Position numbers and translations under genes: made by a program
Assembly: GCF_003688915.1 (NCBI RefSeq)
Contig: NZ_REFU01000001.1
Coordinates: 2,976,001 to 3,040,000 of the forward strand
Direction: 5' to 3'
Length of the DNA: 64,000 nucleotides
From: Rhodococcus sp. SBT000017
Lineage (GTDB): Bacteria > Actinomycetota > Actinomycetes > Mycobacteriales > Mycobacteriaceae
In this document: positions 1-9,565 of the stretch, piece by piece
Layout: every line of letters begins with the position of its first letter
Position numbering within the stretch: position 1 is the first letter of the stretch
Notes under the pieces: model-generated
Seen by the model: the letters and a program-made list of their open reading frames with translations, nothing else
Told to the model about the DNA's origin: nothing
Database searches by the model: none

Positions 1-453
1 CGCGAATCCGGCTGTGGTGTAACCCTGTACGAGCGCCGATGCCCCCAACAGTGACGCGGACCTCGACGGCGCGCATGCTTGCTCGATACCCGTGGTGCCG
101 TGGGCGTAGGAGATGACGGGCCACCCACCCTCGGGCGCATCGCCGGACGGGGTGAACACCGTGCCCGATACCTCGCGCTCGCCCACACCCGGTTGCACCG
201 AGCGGTACACCACCTTCGCGGCGTCGATACCCGACATCCGCACCGGCAGCGGTAGATTCGGCATCGTCTCAGCACTCACGATGGAGCCGCTTCCGGTACC
301 GGGATTCGCGATGTCCATCGGCTCCGGATCGGAACCACGGATCACCGATGCCACTGCCCCCTGCGCCTGGCCGCCGAGCGGCACCACAACGGCGCATCCC
401 GCGAGCAGAGGCAGGAGCACCAGCGGCGCGGCGAGCCTACGGACGGTGTGCAT
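1..453 (-). CDS. Secretory lipase (LIP family) lipoprotein, C-terminus outside window
   Basis: The first 151 codons of an exported lipase-like serine hydrolase are present; the rest runs off the left edge. The N-terminus has a short basic stretch, a hydrophobic core and a clean lipobox (L-A-G-C, Cys at about residue 20), so the product is probably a membrane-anchored lipoprotein. The segments PEGGWPV and YAHGTTG closely match two other lipases in this window (1737-2981 and 3676-4920); the latter is the conserved LIP-family strand and oxyanion-hole region. The nucleophile Ser, Asp and His would lie in the missing part. The ATG is 4 nt downstream of the acyltransferase stop, so it is the last visible gene of the minus-strand arm of the exopolysaccharide locus. 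Family is confident; substrate unknown. Confidence 0.85.
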   Translation of the reverse strand, partial: MHTVRRLAAPLVLLPLLAGCAVVVPLGGQAQGAVASVIRGSDPEPMDIANPGTGSGSIVSAETMPNLPLPVRMSGIDAAKVVYRSVQPGVGEREVSGTVFTPSGDAPEGGWPVISYAHGTTGIEQACAPSRSASLLGASALVQGYTTAGFA

Positions 454-457
454 GAAT

Positions 458-1720
458 CTATTTGCTCGCCTTGAATCTACGTGCGTACGTCAACGACGGC
501 TTCTCGATGAATCGGTACGTCACCGCTCCGAATGCGATGCTCACTGCGCTCACCAGCACGAAGTTCCGCAGTAGCCCCAACGGGCTGTCGCCTGCCATCC
601 ATCCGAAGCGCCCCAACATGATCAAGATGGGAAAGTGCCACAGGTAGACGCTGAGCGAGATCATGCCCACGTAGCTCAGGGGTGCCCAGTCGGCCCGTTC
701 CGCGAGCTTCGACTGCTCACCGCGTGCCAGCGGCACGATGATGAACAGAATGAGCAACGCCGAACCGAAGGACACGGTGGACGTCTGCCAGCGCGAGTTG
801 TGATCGATCAGCATCAGTGAGATCACCGCGGTGGGAATCATCGCGATGCCAGTCCACCACCGCATCCGGGTGACGATCGCGCCCTTGAGCATTCCGTTGT
901 CGATCGCGACGAACACCACCGCCGCCAGCATCCCGTACGTGAAATTGTCTGCCAGCGACCAGAAGCTACGGCTGAGCACCGCGATCTCGTTGGGTCCCCA
1001 TTCCAGCAGTTTCGGATCGGTGATGCCCGACGGCCCCACGCGCGAGGCGGTGTACAGCTTTCCGGTGATTCCGATGACGAACATGATCACCACCGGGATC
1101 AACGCCAGCACCGGTGCCGAGATGGACGTGCGCTTGCGCAGGAAGAACGCGATACTCGTCAGCAGCGGCAGTGCGATGTAGAAGGCGAACTCCAGCGACA
1201 GCGACCACGACGGATTGATACCGGTCTGGATCATGCTCGGAATGTAGGTGTGCACCAGCGTCAGATTGGCCAGCAGCGTCAACGGATCGGTGAGGATGCC
1301 AAGACCGTTGTCGGTGAAATGTTGTTCGGCCACAGCGGCGTTTTCCACGAATACCGCACGCATCACGAAGTTAGCGAACAAGAAGATGAACAGGTATGCC
1401 GGAAACACTCGCAGCAGCCGATGCATCGCGTAGCTGACGTTGTTCGGCATCGGTTTGCCTGCGAACAGCTTTCGTACCATCGGGAGAAAGATCAGGAAGC
1501 CCGACAGTGCGAAGAAGAAGATCAACCCCTGCCCCAGCACCCCGAGCTTGTAGGTCAGGACCGTCTGCGGCGAGTAGTGCCCGCCGACGTGCACGGCGAG
1601 CACGCACAGGCAGGCGAATCCGCGGGGGCCGTCGAGCCCGACGAGGCGGGCAGGTCGCTTGGTACCGGTATCGGCGACCGCGGTGGCGGCGGTCGCAGTA
1701 CTGTCGGGTGTGGCGGTCAT
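458..1720 (-). CDS. Acyltransferase 3 family (OafA/YrhL-type) membrane protein
   Basis: An integral membrane O-acyltransferase, expected to move acetyl or other acyl groups onto extracytoplasmic glycans or lipids. The N-terminal part has the family signature GLDGPRGFACLCVLAVH, with the conserved Arg and His of the first transmembrane helix, followed by about ten hydrophobic segments; length (420 aa) is typical of a stand-alone acyltransferase-3 domain. The ATG at 1720 is chosen over in-frame codons up to 1855 because AGAAGG lies 5 nt before it and the longer version would overlap the upstream lipase gene. It lies 16 nt after that lipase stop, in the same operon, so decoration of the locus polysaccharide or an associated glycolipid is the natural inference. 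Confidence 0.9.
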   Translation of the reverse strand: MTATPDSTATAATAVADTGTKRPARLVGLDGPRGFACLCVLAVHVGGHYSPQTVLTYKLGVLGQGLIFFFALSGFLIFLPMVRKLFAGKPMPNNVSYAMHRLLRVFPAYLFIFLFANFVMRAVFVENAAVAEQHFTDNGLGILTDPLTLLANLTLVHTYIPSMIQTGINPSWSLSLEFAFYIALPLLTSIAFFLRKRTSISAPVLALIPVVIMFVIGITGKLYTASRVGPSGITDPKLLEWGPNEIAVLSRSFWSLADNFTYGMLAAVVFVAIDNGMLKGAIVTRMRWWTGIAMIPTAVISLMLIDHNSRWQTSTVSFGSALLILFIIVPLARGEQSKLAERADWAPLSYVGMISLSVYLWHFPILIMLGRFGWMAGDSPLGLLRNFVLVSAVSIAFGAVTYRFIEKPSLTYARRFKASK

Positions 1721-1736
1721 GGGTACCTTCTGGGGG

Positions 1737-2981
1737 TCATGGCGCAGGAGGCGGGCAGAAGCTGATGGCGTCGGTACCGGCGAACCGGTCACCCAGCCAT
1801 CCGAACGCAGCAGCACCGTCGATGTCTGCGTGACCGGAATTCGGTTGGAGCACATATTGAATCGTGTCCCCGTTGGCGCAGCCGGCCGCGATGGCGGACT
1901 CGGTCCACGACTGCGAGATCAACGTGTCCTTGCCACCGTAGACAACCAGCATCGGTGCGGTGGCGCGAGACATCGGCAAGCTCATCTCCCGGAGGTAATC
2001 CGCGAGCTTCGCCGTCGCCTCGGGAGTTGCCGGACGCAGATCGTCGTCGCTGATCTGCGCCGCCAGGGACGTGCGGTCGGCAGCGAGAACGCCGCCGCAC
2101 GCCGAGAGCTCGTCCCACTTCTCGGCGACGATGCCCCTGCGATAGTCGTCCAGGTCCAGCTCGGGGTGAGACTGGGCAAGGCCGACCAGAACCCACTGCA
2201 GCAGTGGCTTCTGGTCGACGGTGAGCGTGCCGTTCGCAGCGGCCTCCGCCAGACCGACCATATCTGCCGCCGGTACCAAACTGACCGAGCCGACCAGCTC
2301 GAGGCCCTCGCCGTAGCTGCTCGCGAGTTCGTTGGCGGCCCAGGATGCCTGACCACCCTGGGACCCGCCGAACGCCGCCCACTTCGTGGACGCCTCGGGT
2401 ATCAGCTTGCGGGCGGCACGCACCGAGTCGATGAGGTTGTTGCCGACGGTACGAGCGTCGAGATAGGGATGATAGGAACCCTCCAGTCCCAGACCCTGAT
2501 AGTCCGAGACCGCAACGACGTTTCCGGAGCGGACCAGCGCTGCGACGATCTGCGAGCTGCCGAGCAACTCGGGATCGGTCGACGGTGCGCAGTCCTCGAG
2601 CACGCCGGTGGTGCCGTGGCCGTACGCGATGATCGGCCAACCGCCCTCGGGCGGTGTGCCTTCCGGCGCGAAGATCGTGCCCGAGACGCGCTGCGGTGAA
2701 CCGTCCACGCCAGAGGTGGACGAGTAGACCACCCGCGCGGCAACCGAGGAGACAGCACTGACCCGGCGATCGATGGTCAGCAGTTGTTGCGCACTCTCCA
2801 GTGATCCGGGGCCTGCTGCACCGTAATCGGCGTCGAGCGTGGCACCGAATGCCGCGGATTTCGATACCGAATACGGCTCGACAGGCGGGTCGTCGGAGGA
2901 ACACCCCGACGTCACCAGGATCAACGCCAGTGCGCAGGCACCGCCCGCGCGGCTTACTCGGCTTGTTCGCGACGATGTCAT
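1737..2981 (-). CDS. Secretory lipase (LIP family) lipoprotein
   Basis: Exported alpha/beta-hydrolase of the LIP secretory lipase family, 414 aa, the usual size. The signal peptide ends at a lipobox-like T-S-G-C (Cys 27), slightly off consensus at -3. Catalytic features are visible in order: the HGTTG oxyanion region (about residue 126), nucleophile elbow G-G-S-Q-G-G (about 208), Asp in YGGKD (about 355) and His in SGHAD (about 390). Its ATG overlaps the stop of the Wzz gene by 4 nt (ATGA), so translation of the two is probably coupled. Function is hydrolysis or transfer of acyl esters outside the membrane; the tie to polysaccharide genes suggests an acylated envelope glycan or glycolipid as substrate, which is inference. 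Confidence 0.9.
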   Translation of the reverse strand: MTSSRTSRVSRAGGACALALILVTSGCSSDDPPVEPYSVSKSAAFGATLDADYGAAGPGSLESAQQLLTIDRRVSAVSSVAARVVYSSTSGVDGSPQRVSGTIFAPEGTPPEGGWPIIAYGHGTTGVLEDCAPSTDPELLGSSQIVAALVRSGNVVAVSDYQGLGLEGSYHPYLDARTVGNNLIDSVRAARKLIPEASTKWAAFGGSQGGQASWAANELASSYGEGLELVGSVSLVPAADMVGLAEAAANGTLTVDQKPLLQWVLVGLAQSHPELDLDDYRRGIVAEKWDELSACGGVLAADRTSLAAQISDDDLRPATPEATAKLADYLREMSLPMSRATAPMLVVYGGKDTLISQSWTESAIAAGCANGDTIQYVLQPNSGHADIDGAAAFGWLGDRFAGTDAISFCPPPAP

Positions 2982-3679
2982 CGGACCCCCTCTGTGGCAG
3001 GCGTCCGCTTGGCCGCGGTCGCCTGCTTCACGATGTTCTCCACTTGATCGCGATGGTCGATCGAGTCGCGTGCAATTCCGAATGCCAGAACCAGCACACT
3101 GCTCAGGATTGTGCCGATCACTCCCCCCAGAATCATGTTGCTCGTCGGTGTGGGTGTGGTGACCGAGTCAGGAGTGGTGGCCGCATCGACGAGCGTCACT
3201 GCCGACACCGCCCCGTCGGCACCCAAGTCGATCTCGCCGACGAGCTTGCTGAGCTGAACTGCGACAGAATTGGCAATATCCCGAGCCCGCTCGGCGTCCG
3301 AGTTCACCACCGAGATCTCGATCAGAGCGGAGCCCGGAGTAGGCACCACCGTGATGTCGTTCTTCAGTTCGTCTGGTTCGACGGGCAACCCCTGCGAAGC
3401 GATGACCCGGCGCAACACCTGCTCGCCCGTTGCCAACACCACGTACGACTCGACGCGTACCAACGAAGACCGGTTTCCTTCGGTCAACGCCCTGGGCGAC
3501 GTCGGACCAGGAGCGGTGACGAACACCCGAGACGCTGCGGTGTAGGTGGGCTCGACGAACTGCGTCGCCAACCACGCGACGCCCGCCGACAGTACGGCAG
3601 CGGCCAGGATCGCAGCCCAACCCGACAACAGAATACGGCCGTAGTCCTTGAGGGTCGGGACACCCGTGGGCGCGATCAT
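2978..3679 (-). CDS. Wzz-type chain-length determinant / kinase-modulator protein
   Basis: Polysaccharide co-polymerase of the Wzz/YveK class: it would control chain length and export of the locus polysaccharide in the cytoplasmic membrane. The 233-aa protein has a short cytoplasmic start (LKDYGRILLSGW), a first transmembrane helix at about residues 15-35, a long extracytoplasmic part and a second helix near 175-195, then a short tail. No Walker motifs follow, so the kinase domain is absent; that is supplied by the gene at 4926-6400. The ATG at 3679 is preferred over 3736 because it makes a 4-nt ATGA overlap with the lipase upstream, matching the ATGA overlap at its own end with the next lipase. 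Confidence 0.88.
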   Translation of the reverse strand: MIAPTGVPTLKDYGRILLSGWAAILAAAVLSAGVAWLATQFVEPTYTAASRVFVTAPGPTSPRALTEGNRSSLVRVESYVVLATGEQVLRRVIASQGLPVEPDELKNDITVVPTPGSALIEISVVNSDAERARDIANSVAVQLSKLVGEIDLGADGAVSAVTLVDAATTPDSVTTPTPTSNMILGGVIGTILSSVLVLAFGIARDSIDHRDQVENIVKQATAAKRTPATEGVR

Positions 3680-4920
3680 CGATTCAACTCGCACGTGTTG
3701 ATCGGCCGTTGGCCGGCGAACATGCCCTTCACCCACGGCAGCGAACGGCTGCTGTCCAGATCGCCGTGTCCCTCACCCTGATGCAGCTCGTACTCGACGA
3801 GGTCTCCGGAATCACACGCACGCTGCAGCGCTTTTTCGGTCCACGGTTGGAGAATCAGATCGTCCTCGCTGCCGTACATCACCAACAGCGGTGTCGACGA
3901 ACGCTCCTGCGGCAGAGCCATATCCGCCAGGTACCCGCGTAGACGATCCGTCGCTTCGACGCTGACGGGCGTCAGGTCCGCAGCTTGCAGACCCGCCAAC
4001 AGCCCCGGCACGTCGTCGGACTTCGGCGGTACGCATTCCATGAAGTCGTCCCACCGCTCCCGCGCCATTCCGGATCGGTAATCGTCGAGGTTCATCTCGG
4101 GATGACTGATCGCCAACGTGTGCAGCGCATACATCAGCAGCGGGTACTGGGCCCGCGTCAGAGTCCCGTTCGCGGCAGCGTCGGCCAAGCCGGACATGTC
4201 CGACACCGGGACCATCGCCGCGGTGCCCACCAGCTCGAGCCCGCCCCCGTACTCGGCATTGCGGTCGCTTGCCGCCCACGCCGCCATGCCGCCGAGCGAG
4301 ACACCATAGGCGGCCCATCGCAAGCTGAGGGTGGGCATGAAGTTCCTGGCCGCACGGACAGCGTCGATCATGTTGTAGCCGAACGTTTTCGAGTCCAAAT
4401 ACGGATGATACGAACCACCGAGACCGAGCCCCTGGTAGTCGGTCATCGCCACGGCGAAGCCATTGAGCACCAGCGCCGCCACGATGGGAGCACTGCCGAG
4501 AAGGTTGGCGTACCTCGACGGCCCACACGCCTCGAGCACACCCGTCGTACCGTGCCCGTAGGACACCACCGGCCACCCCCCCTCGGGCGCAGTGCCACCC
4601 GGGATCACCACTGTGCCCGACACCTCCGTCGGCTCCCCCGTGACTCCGGACGTCGATCGGTACACCACACGAGTCGCGGTAGCACCCAACTCGGTGATGT
4701 CTGCGGCGATGTCCTCGATCGGCTCGGCCGAGATCAACGAACCCGGCGCGGTACCACCGAAATCGGACGGTGGCGGCGGTGCGGACGTCGGCGGAGCGGC
4801 CGTGACGGGAGCCGTCGGCGCGCCGGACGGCAGGACGATCGGAGTCTGCTGCGAGCAGGAGATCGACACCACGGCTGCGGTCACCAGGACGCCGACTCGG
4901 ACCGTCCACCTACCTGACAT
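3676..4920 (-). CDS. Secretory lipase (LIP family)
   Basis: Second full-length LIP-family lipase of the locus, 414 aa. The N-terminus is a hydrophobic export signal with a Cys (S-I-S-C) in a poor lipobox, so lipidation is uncertain; a Pro/Ala-rich linker follows. The HGTTG region (about residue 131), nucleophile elbow G-V-S-L-G-G (about 212), Asp in YGSED (about 358) and His in GEGHGD (about 392) are all present. It starts 5 nt after the kinase stop and overlaps the Wzz gene by 4 nt, so it sits inside a co-transcribed polysaccharide export module. It is clearly homologous to the gene at 1737-2981 and they probably arose by duplication. Substrate unknown. Confidence 0.9.
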   Translation of the reverse strand: MSGRWTVRVGVLVTAAVVSISCSQQTPIVLPSGAPTAPVTAAPPTSAPPPPSDFGGTAPGSLISAEPIEDIAADITELGATATRVVYRSTSGVTGEPTEVSGTVVIPGGTAPEGGWPVVSYGHGTTGVLEACGPSRYANLLGSAPIVAALVLNGFAVAMTDYQGLGLGGSYHPYLDSKTFGYNMIDAVRAARNFMPTLSLRWAAYGVSLGGMAAWAASDRNAEYGGGLELVGTAAMVPVSDMSGLADAAANGTLTRAQYPLLMYALHTLAISHPEMNLDDYRSGMARERWDDFMECVPPKSDDVPGLLAGLQAADLTPVSVEATDRLRGYLADMALPQERSSTPLLVMYGSEDDLILQPWTEKALQRACDSGDLVEYELHQGEGHGDLDSSRSLPWVKGMFAGQRPINTCELNR

Positions 4921-4925
4921 CGAAG

Positions 4926-6400
4926 CTATCCTCTGCTCGCCGAGGAGGTCGCAGAGTCGTTCGTCGCCGGCTTCGGCCTGACGGCGACCGAGTGGGCAGG
5001 CGCAGACGGAGCTTCTTCCGTGAACGGGGCAATGGAACTTTCTGCAGCAGCAGGTGTTCCGCCGGAGCCTTCGGAGGATGCGGAGTTGCCACCGAGCAGG
5101 CGTCGACCCGAGGGTTCGAAGGTGGTCACCACGCCCAGCACGGTTCCGCTGACACCGTCGAGCACCTTGATCGCACGTCGCAGCTTCTCGCGCGTGGTGC
5201 GGCCGGTACGCGCGAGAACCACCGAGCCGTCGGACAATGCAGTGAGAATCGCGCCGTCGGTGACCTCGAGCAGTGGCGGAGTGTCGACGATGACGTAGCG
5301 GTAGTCGCCGCGCAGCTCCTTCAGCAGCTCCTGAGCGCGGTCCGATCCGAGCAACTCACTCGGGTTCGGCGGCACCGGCCCCGCAGGAAGCACCGACACA
5401 CCGTCGAACACGTTCTTCTGGATTGCATCCTCGACGCTGTGCTCGCCGGAAAGGACGGTCGACAAGCCGCTGTCCTGTTCGATACCCAAGCGGGTGCCCA
5501 GGGTCGAGCTTCGCAAGTCGCCGCCGACGAGCAACACCGTGTGCCCGGCCTCGGCGAGAACGGCGGAGAGATCGATGGCCGTGCTGGTGCGTCCCTCGCC
5601 CGCGGCCGCACTGGTGATGGTGATGACGCGCGGGGCGAGCCGCCGCCGAGGAACCGGATGTTGGTGCGCAGGACGCGCAGTGGTTCACCCATCGTCGACA
5701 TCGACGCCACCGCAACCTTGGGTCGCGTCCCGTCGGCAGGGAGGCCGCCGAGTACGACGCGGCCCGAGACGTCCTCGGCGCGTGGACGATCGCGAATGGA
5801 GCGATCCACCAGGCCACGGAGCAGCGCGAGGGCGAGACCGACGACGAAGCCGACAGCGCCGCCGAGACCGAGGGTGACGAACAGGCCCATGCCGATCGGT
5901 TCCGACGGAACGTCGCCCTGATCGACGATGGTGGCACCGGCCGCGGGATCACCGCCGCGCTGCGATGTTTCCAGTTCCTGCACCACCTGCGTCAGCTGCC
6001 CGGCGACGGCGTTGGTCAGTGCCTGCGCAACCGCGGGATCGGCATCGGTGGCACACAGGTCGAGCAACACCGTCTTCTCGATCGGCGTCGCCGTGATTCT
6101 GGAACGCAGATCTGCCGCAGACCCCGGCAGCTGCAACTGATCGACGGCTCGCTGCGCAACCTGGGTACTGGTGGCCAACCCGGCGTAGGAGGACACGCGT
6201 TCCTGCGAGAACAGGTTGTTCTGGTACGCCTCACCGACGGAACTGCCACCTTCAGTGGTGACGAACAGACGGGCACACGCCTGGTACTGAGGCGTCGTGA
6301 AGAACGTGTAGGCATAAGCCCCGGCGACGCCGATGACCGTCGCGAGAGCGACGATCCACCAACCCGCGCGAAGGATCCGCCAATACTCTCGAATCTCCAC
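4926..6400 (-). pseudogene. Wzz-BY-kinase polysaccharide tyrosine autokinase, apparent frameshift
   Basis: A CpsD/CapB-like bacterial tyrosine kinase fused to a Wzz domain, normally driving polysaccharide assembly through autophosphorylation. The N-terminal half has two membrane helices flanking the extracytoplasmic Wzz part. The frame is lost near 5630-5645: upstream reading ends in RFLGGGSP and downstream reading resumes with RVITIT then a Walker A (SAAAGEGRTST). Restoring one C to the C4 run (G4 at 5632-5635 on the plus strand) yields a continuous 491-aa protein. Walker B (VIVDTPP) is intact, but Walker A' reads VGGDLR, with Gly where the first Asp is expected, and the C-terminus has no tyrosine cluster. 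GTG at 6400 is chosen because AGGAG precedes it by 5 nt. A sequencing indel is as likely as true inactivation. Confidence 0.8.
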
Positions 6401-6466
6401 GAGTGCTCCTATCGAATAACCGTCGGTCAAGGGGAAAGAATAAAGCGCAGCGAAGGATTCGGCACG

Positions 6467-7933
6467 GTGTACATGTTGCGAGTAGATGAAAGCGTGACAA
6501 CATCAGGACCCATGAGCATCACGCAGCGGGTCGGATGGGTTGCCATCGTGGCAATCCCCGTTCTCGTTACATTCGCCATGATCGTCGGCGGAACTCCAGC
6601 GAAATTGGGCGCATTCGCCCTCGTCGCGCTGACTGTGGGAGCGTATATCGGCCTACGTCATCCGCTGTATTTGACTCGCGCTCTTGCCTTTTCATTGGGC
6701 GCGCTCCCCTTCGGCTACGTACCGGGCACGCCCGCGCCGTTGGTCTTCACGTTCGCTGTTGCAACAATCTTCGCCACTGTGATTCACCGCACAGCCGTGA
6801 GCCGTATCACATGGCCCGAAACGACCGTCATTGCGCTCATCGTTCTGTCCGCGCTGTCGGTCGTCGTCACGGCAACCGGACTCGGTGACTTCTTCGAATT
6901 CGGTAAATGGCTGATATCGACCCTCGTGGTGGTGTGCCTGTTGCGAATGCCGCGGGACGAACTGGCACTGTTCGGCAGGATCTACGTCTACGCGGCGTCG
7001 GCTGCCGCTGCGTTCGCGTTGCTGATCTTCATAGGAGATCCCGCCGGCAAGCTCATTCGGTACCTGTCGATCCTCGGATACGGTGCCGAGGAGGAGAGCA
7101 CACGATTCGTCTACAGCCCCACCGGAGCCACCTCGGTTCGCCTGGCAGGGACATACATCGACCCCAACGCAGCCGGAATCGGCTTCGTCCTCGCACTGAT
7201 GCTGTGCATCCTGTTGTTGCGTGGATACCTGCGCACGGCTCTCGCCACCCTGCTGTTCCTGTCGATCGTGCTGACACTGTCGCGAGCAGCCCTGTTCTCG
7301 GTGGTGTTCGGCGTACTGCTGATGTTCGCGTTCCAACAACTGCGCACCAGGGAACGCCTGGCGATCGTCGGCGCATTCGTCGCGGCCTTCATCGGAGCGC
7401 TCGCAGTACCCAGCGTGCGCAGCCGCGTCTTCTCGTCTTTCGGCAACGAGGACGCCGGCTCGAGCGCACGCGGCGACGCACTCGCCGAGTTCCCCGGTCA
7501 CATGCAAGGCCACTGGCTGTTCGGCCTCGGTTGGGGCCGGCCGGAATTCGTCGATCCTGCCACCGCCTTCGAGGTGAACTTCGTTGCCAACTCGCCGCTG
7601 TTGACCGTCTACCGCGGCGGCATTTTCACCGGCCTCGCCTTCACCGCAATTCTCGTTGCCGGTGCCGTTGTGGGCTACCGGATGCTGCGATCGGGACGCT
7701 GGGAACTCGGCTTCTACGGCGGCACATTCATCGGCTTCTCGGTGGTCGCGCTGCAGTTGGACTTTCCCGTCGTCAGCAATCCCTCCACCACGACAACATT
7801 TTCCGTCATGCTTGCATTCGTCGTCTACGCGTGGGAAAAAACGTTCGATACCAATCCGGATGGCGACAACATCGAGGCTACGAAAACGAAAAGCTTGCTT
7901 CCGGCCGAAGGTACTCGACCAGCAGTTTCATAA
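6467..7933 (+). CDS. O-antigen ligase/polymerase (Wzy-type) membrane protein
   Basis: Polytopic membrane protein with the layout of the O-antigen ligase/polymerase family: around twelve hydrophobic segments with a large extracytoplasmic loop (roughly residues 315-390) between late helices. It probably polymerises repeat units of the locus polysaccharide, as the cluster contains no other Wzy candidate. It opens the rightward arm and is separated by only 66 bp from the divergently read kinase gene, so the promoters of both arms must lie in or around that gap. GTG at 6467 is 9 nt past an AAGGA; ATG codons at 6473 and 6512 are alternatives and the last removes 15 residues without touching the membrane core. 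Confidence 0.85.
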   Translation: MYMLRVDESVTTSGPMSITQRVGWVAIVAIPVLVTFAMIVGGTPAKLGAFALVALTVGAYIGLRHPLYLTRALAFSLGALPFGYVPGTPAPLVFTFAVATIFATVIHRTAVSRITWPETTVIALIVLSALSVVVTATGLGDFFEFGKWLISTLVVVCLLRMPRDELALFGRIYVYAASAAAAFALLIFIGDPAGKLIRYLSILGYGAEEESTRFVYSPTGATSVRLAGTYIDPNAAGIGFVLALMLCILLLRGYLRTALATLLFLSIVLTLSRAALFSVVFGVLLMFAFQQLRTRERLAIVGAFVAAFIGALAVPSVRSRVFSSFGNEDAGSSARGDALAEFPGHMQGHWLFGLGWGRPEFVDPATAFEVNFVANSPLLTVYRGGIFTGLAFTAILVAGAVVGYRMLRSGRWELGFYGGTFIGFSVVALQLDFPVVSNPSTTTTFSVMLAFVVYAWEKTFDTNPDGDNIEATKTKSLLPAEGTRPAVS

Positions 7934-7981
7934 TTATCGGTCCGCTTTTTGTAATTTGTACAAGAACGCGATCGAAGTGCA

Positions 7982-9565
7982 ATGATTCCCGCACCGGCCC
8001 GTCGAATGTTGGTACGGACCCCCTGGTGGAGAGAATTGAAGATGGTTCACTTACGCGGAAGCTTTCGCGCAGTAATGTCAGCGACAACCGTTTTGATCGT
8101 CGCTGCCGGGCTCTCGTTCGGAGTCACATCCATAGTCACTTCGCCCGACCACCTCGTCGGCCCATCACGCGCCGAAGCGGCCCCCAATCCACCCGGCGTC
8201 GGCATTTCCGACGGCGGCGGACTGCTGTGGGCCTCCGACGCGGAGCTGGACACCACCGTGCAATTCATGACGGCAATGGGCGTTACTTCGATGCGTATCG
8301 CCATTCCGTGGTCGAGCGTCGAATACAACCGGAATCAGCTGGACTGGACGGCCGTCGATCGCGTCGTGAACAAGCTGCGCGCAGCGAACATCTCGATGCT
8401 GGGCATCATCGCGTACACCCCGCCGTGGGCGACATCCCCGGTCAACCAACCCATCAACACCCGCCCGGCATCACCGGCAGCGTTCGGCGACTTCGCAGGC
8501 AAGGTCGCCGCCCGCTACAAAGGCAAAGTTGCCGACTACGAGATCTGGAACGAGCCCAACGGGTCCATGTTCTACGGGCCGCAACCCGACGCGGCCGGCT
8601 ACACCGACCTGCTCGAGGCTGCATACCCCAAGATAAAGGCAGCCGACTCGGCCGCAACCGTCATCGGCGGTGTCCTCGGCGCAGCCGAGCAGGGCTGGGG
8701 CATCGTCAACCCCGTCGACTTCACCAACCAGATGTACGCCGCAGGAGCGGCCGGCAATTTCGACGCCCTCTCCTACCATCCGTATCAATACTCACTGAAG
8801 TTCTCCGAAGGCCCCTACGTCGAGCATTCACCGGCCCGGCAGGTCATGGACATCCGCGCTGCTATGGTCGCCAACGGCGACGGCAACAAAAAGATCTGGG
8901 CCACCGAGTACGGCGTTCCCACCTCCGCAGTGTCGGGAGACCAGCAGAACGCCATGATCACCGACTTCATCCAGAAGTGGCGTGAGCTGCCCTACACCGG
9001 GCCGATCTTCCTGTACACGATGCGAGACAAGGCCACCGGCAGCAGCGATCCGGAAGACACGTTCGGCCTGCTCGAGAGCAACTGGGGTGCCAAACCGGCG
9101 CTGTGGGGCCTGATGGGTCTGCTGCAGCAGGGCATCCCACGCACTGCCGAATACAACCGATTCGCTGCTGCTCCGAACAATTCCGGAGCGGTACTGGGGC
9201 CGGTGTTCCCCGTTCGCGACACGTGGGCGCAGTACCGCCAGGACGCGGTTCTCTACGAGATGCCGACCGGTTTCGTCGCCGTTCCTCGCGCTGTGGCCGA
9301 ATCGATCCGCGCCACCGGATTTCTCCCGACCACGCCGTTCAACGGCACGTACCAGGATTTCGACAGCCCCTTCGGCCTTCGCGTGTTCTCCACCGCCATC
9401 GGTGGCACCCGCAACATCGGCGGCGGCATCTACAGTGCCTGGGATCCCACCCTGGGGCCCGCAACGAGCGACGAGATGCCGCAGTACGGCGGCGGCGTAC
9501 AGGTGACGTTCCAGTACGGCACGATCACCTGGACACCGTACGTGGGAGCGACCGTCACCCGCTGA
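7982..9565 (+). CDS. Secreted clan GH-A glycoside hydrolase (GH39/PslG-like)
   Basis: Exported glycosidase of the (beta/alpha)8 clan. A signal peptide (hydrophobic stretch around residues 30-50, cleavage after SRAEA) leads into a barrel with the acid/base motif EIWNEPN (about residue 185) and the nucleophile strand ATEYGVP (about 307). After about residue 380 a separate C-terminal domain of unknown type follows. Such enzymes inside exopolysaccharide clusters, for example PslG in Pseudomonas, trim or release polymer during export; that role here is inferred from motif and context. The start is uncertain: ATG 8042, with GGAG 10 nt upstream, gives a more ordinary signal peptide than ATG 7982. 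A paralogue closes the cluster at 17016-18053. Confidence 0.85.
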   Translation: MIPAPARRMLVRTPWWRELKMVHLRGSFRAVMSATTVLIVAAGLSFGVTSIVTSPDHLVGPSRAEAAPNPPGVGISDGGGLLWASDAELDTTVQFMTAMGVTSMRIAIPWSSVEYNRNQLDWTAVDRVVNKLRAANISMLGIIAYTPPWATSPVNQPINTRPASPAAFGDFAGKVAARYKGKVADYEIWNEPNGSMFYGPQPDAAGYTDLLEAAYPKIKAADSAATVIGGVLGAAEQGWGIVNPVDFTNQMYAAGAAGNFDALSYHPYQYSLKFSEGPYVEHSPARQVMDIRAAMVANGDGNKKIWATEYGVPTSAVSGDQQNAMITDFIQKWRELPYTGPIFLYTMRDKATGSSDPEDTFGLLESNWGAKPALWGLMGLLQQGIPRTAEYNRFAAAPNNSGAVLGPVFPVRDTWAQYRQDAVLYEMPTGFVAVPRAVAESIRATGFLPTTPFNGTYQDFDSPFGLRVFSTAIGGTRNIGGGIYSAWDPTLGPATSDEMPQYGGGVQVTFQYGTITWTPYVGATVTR

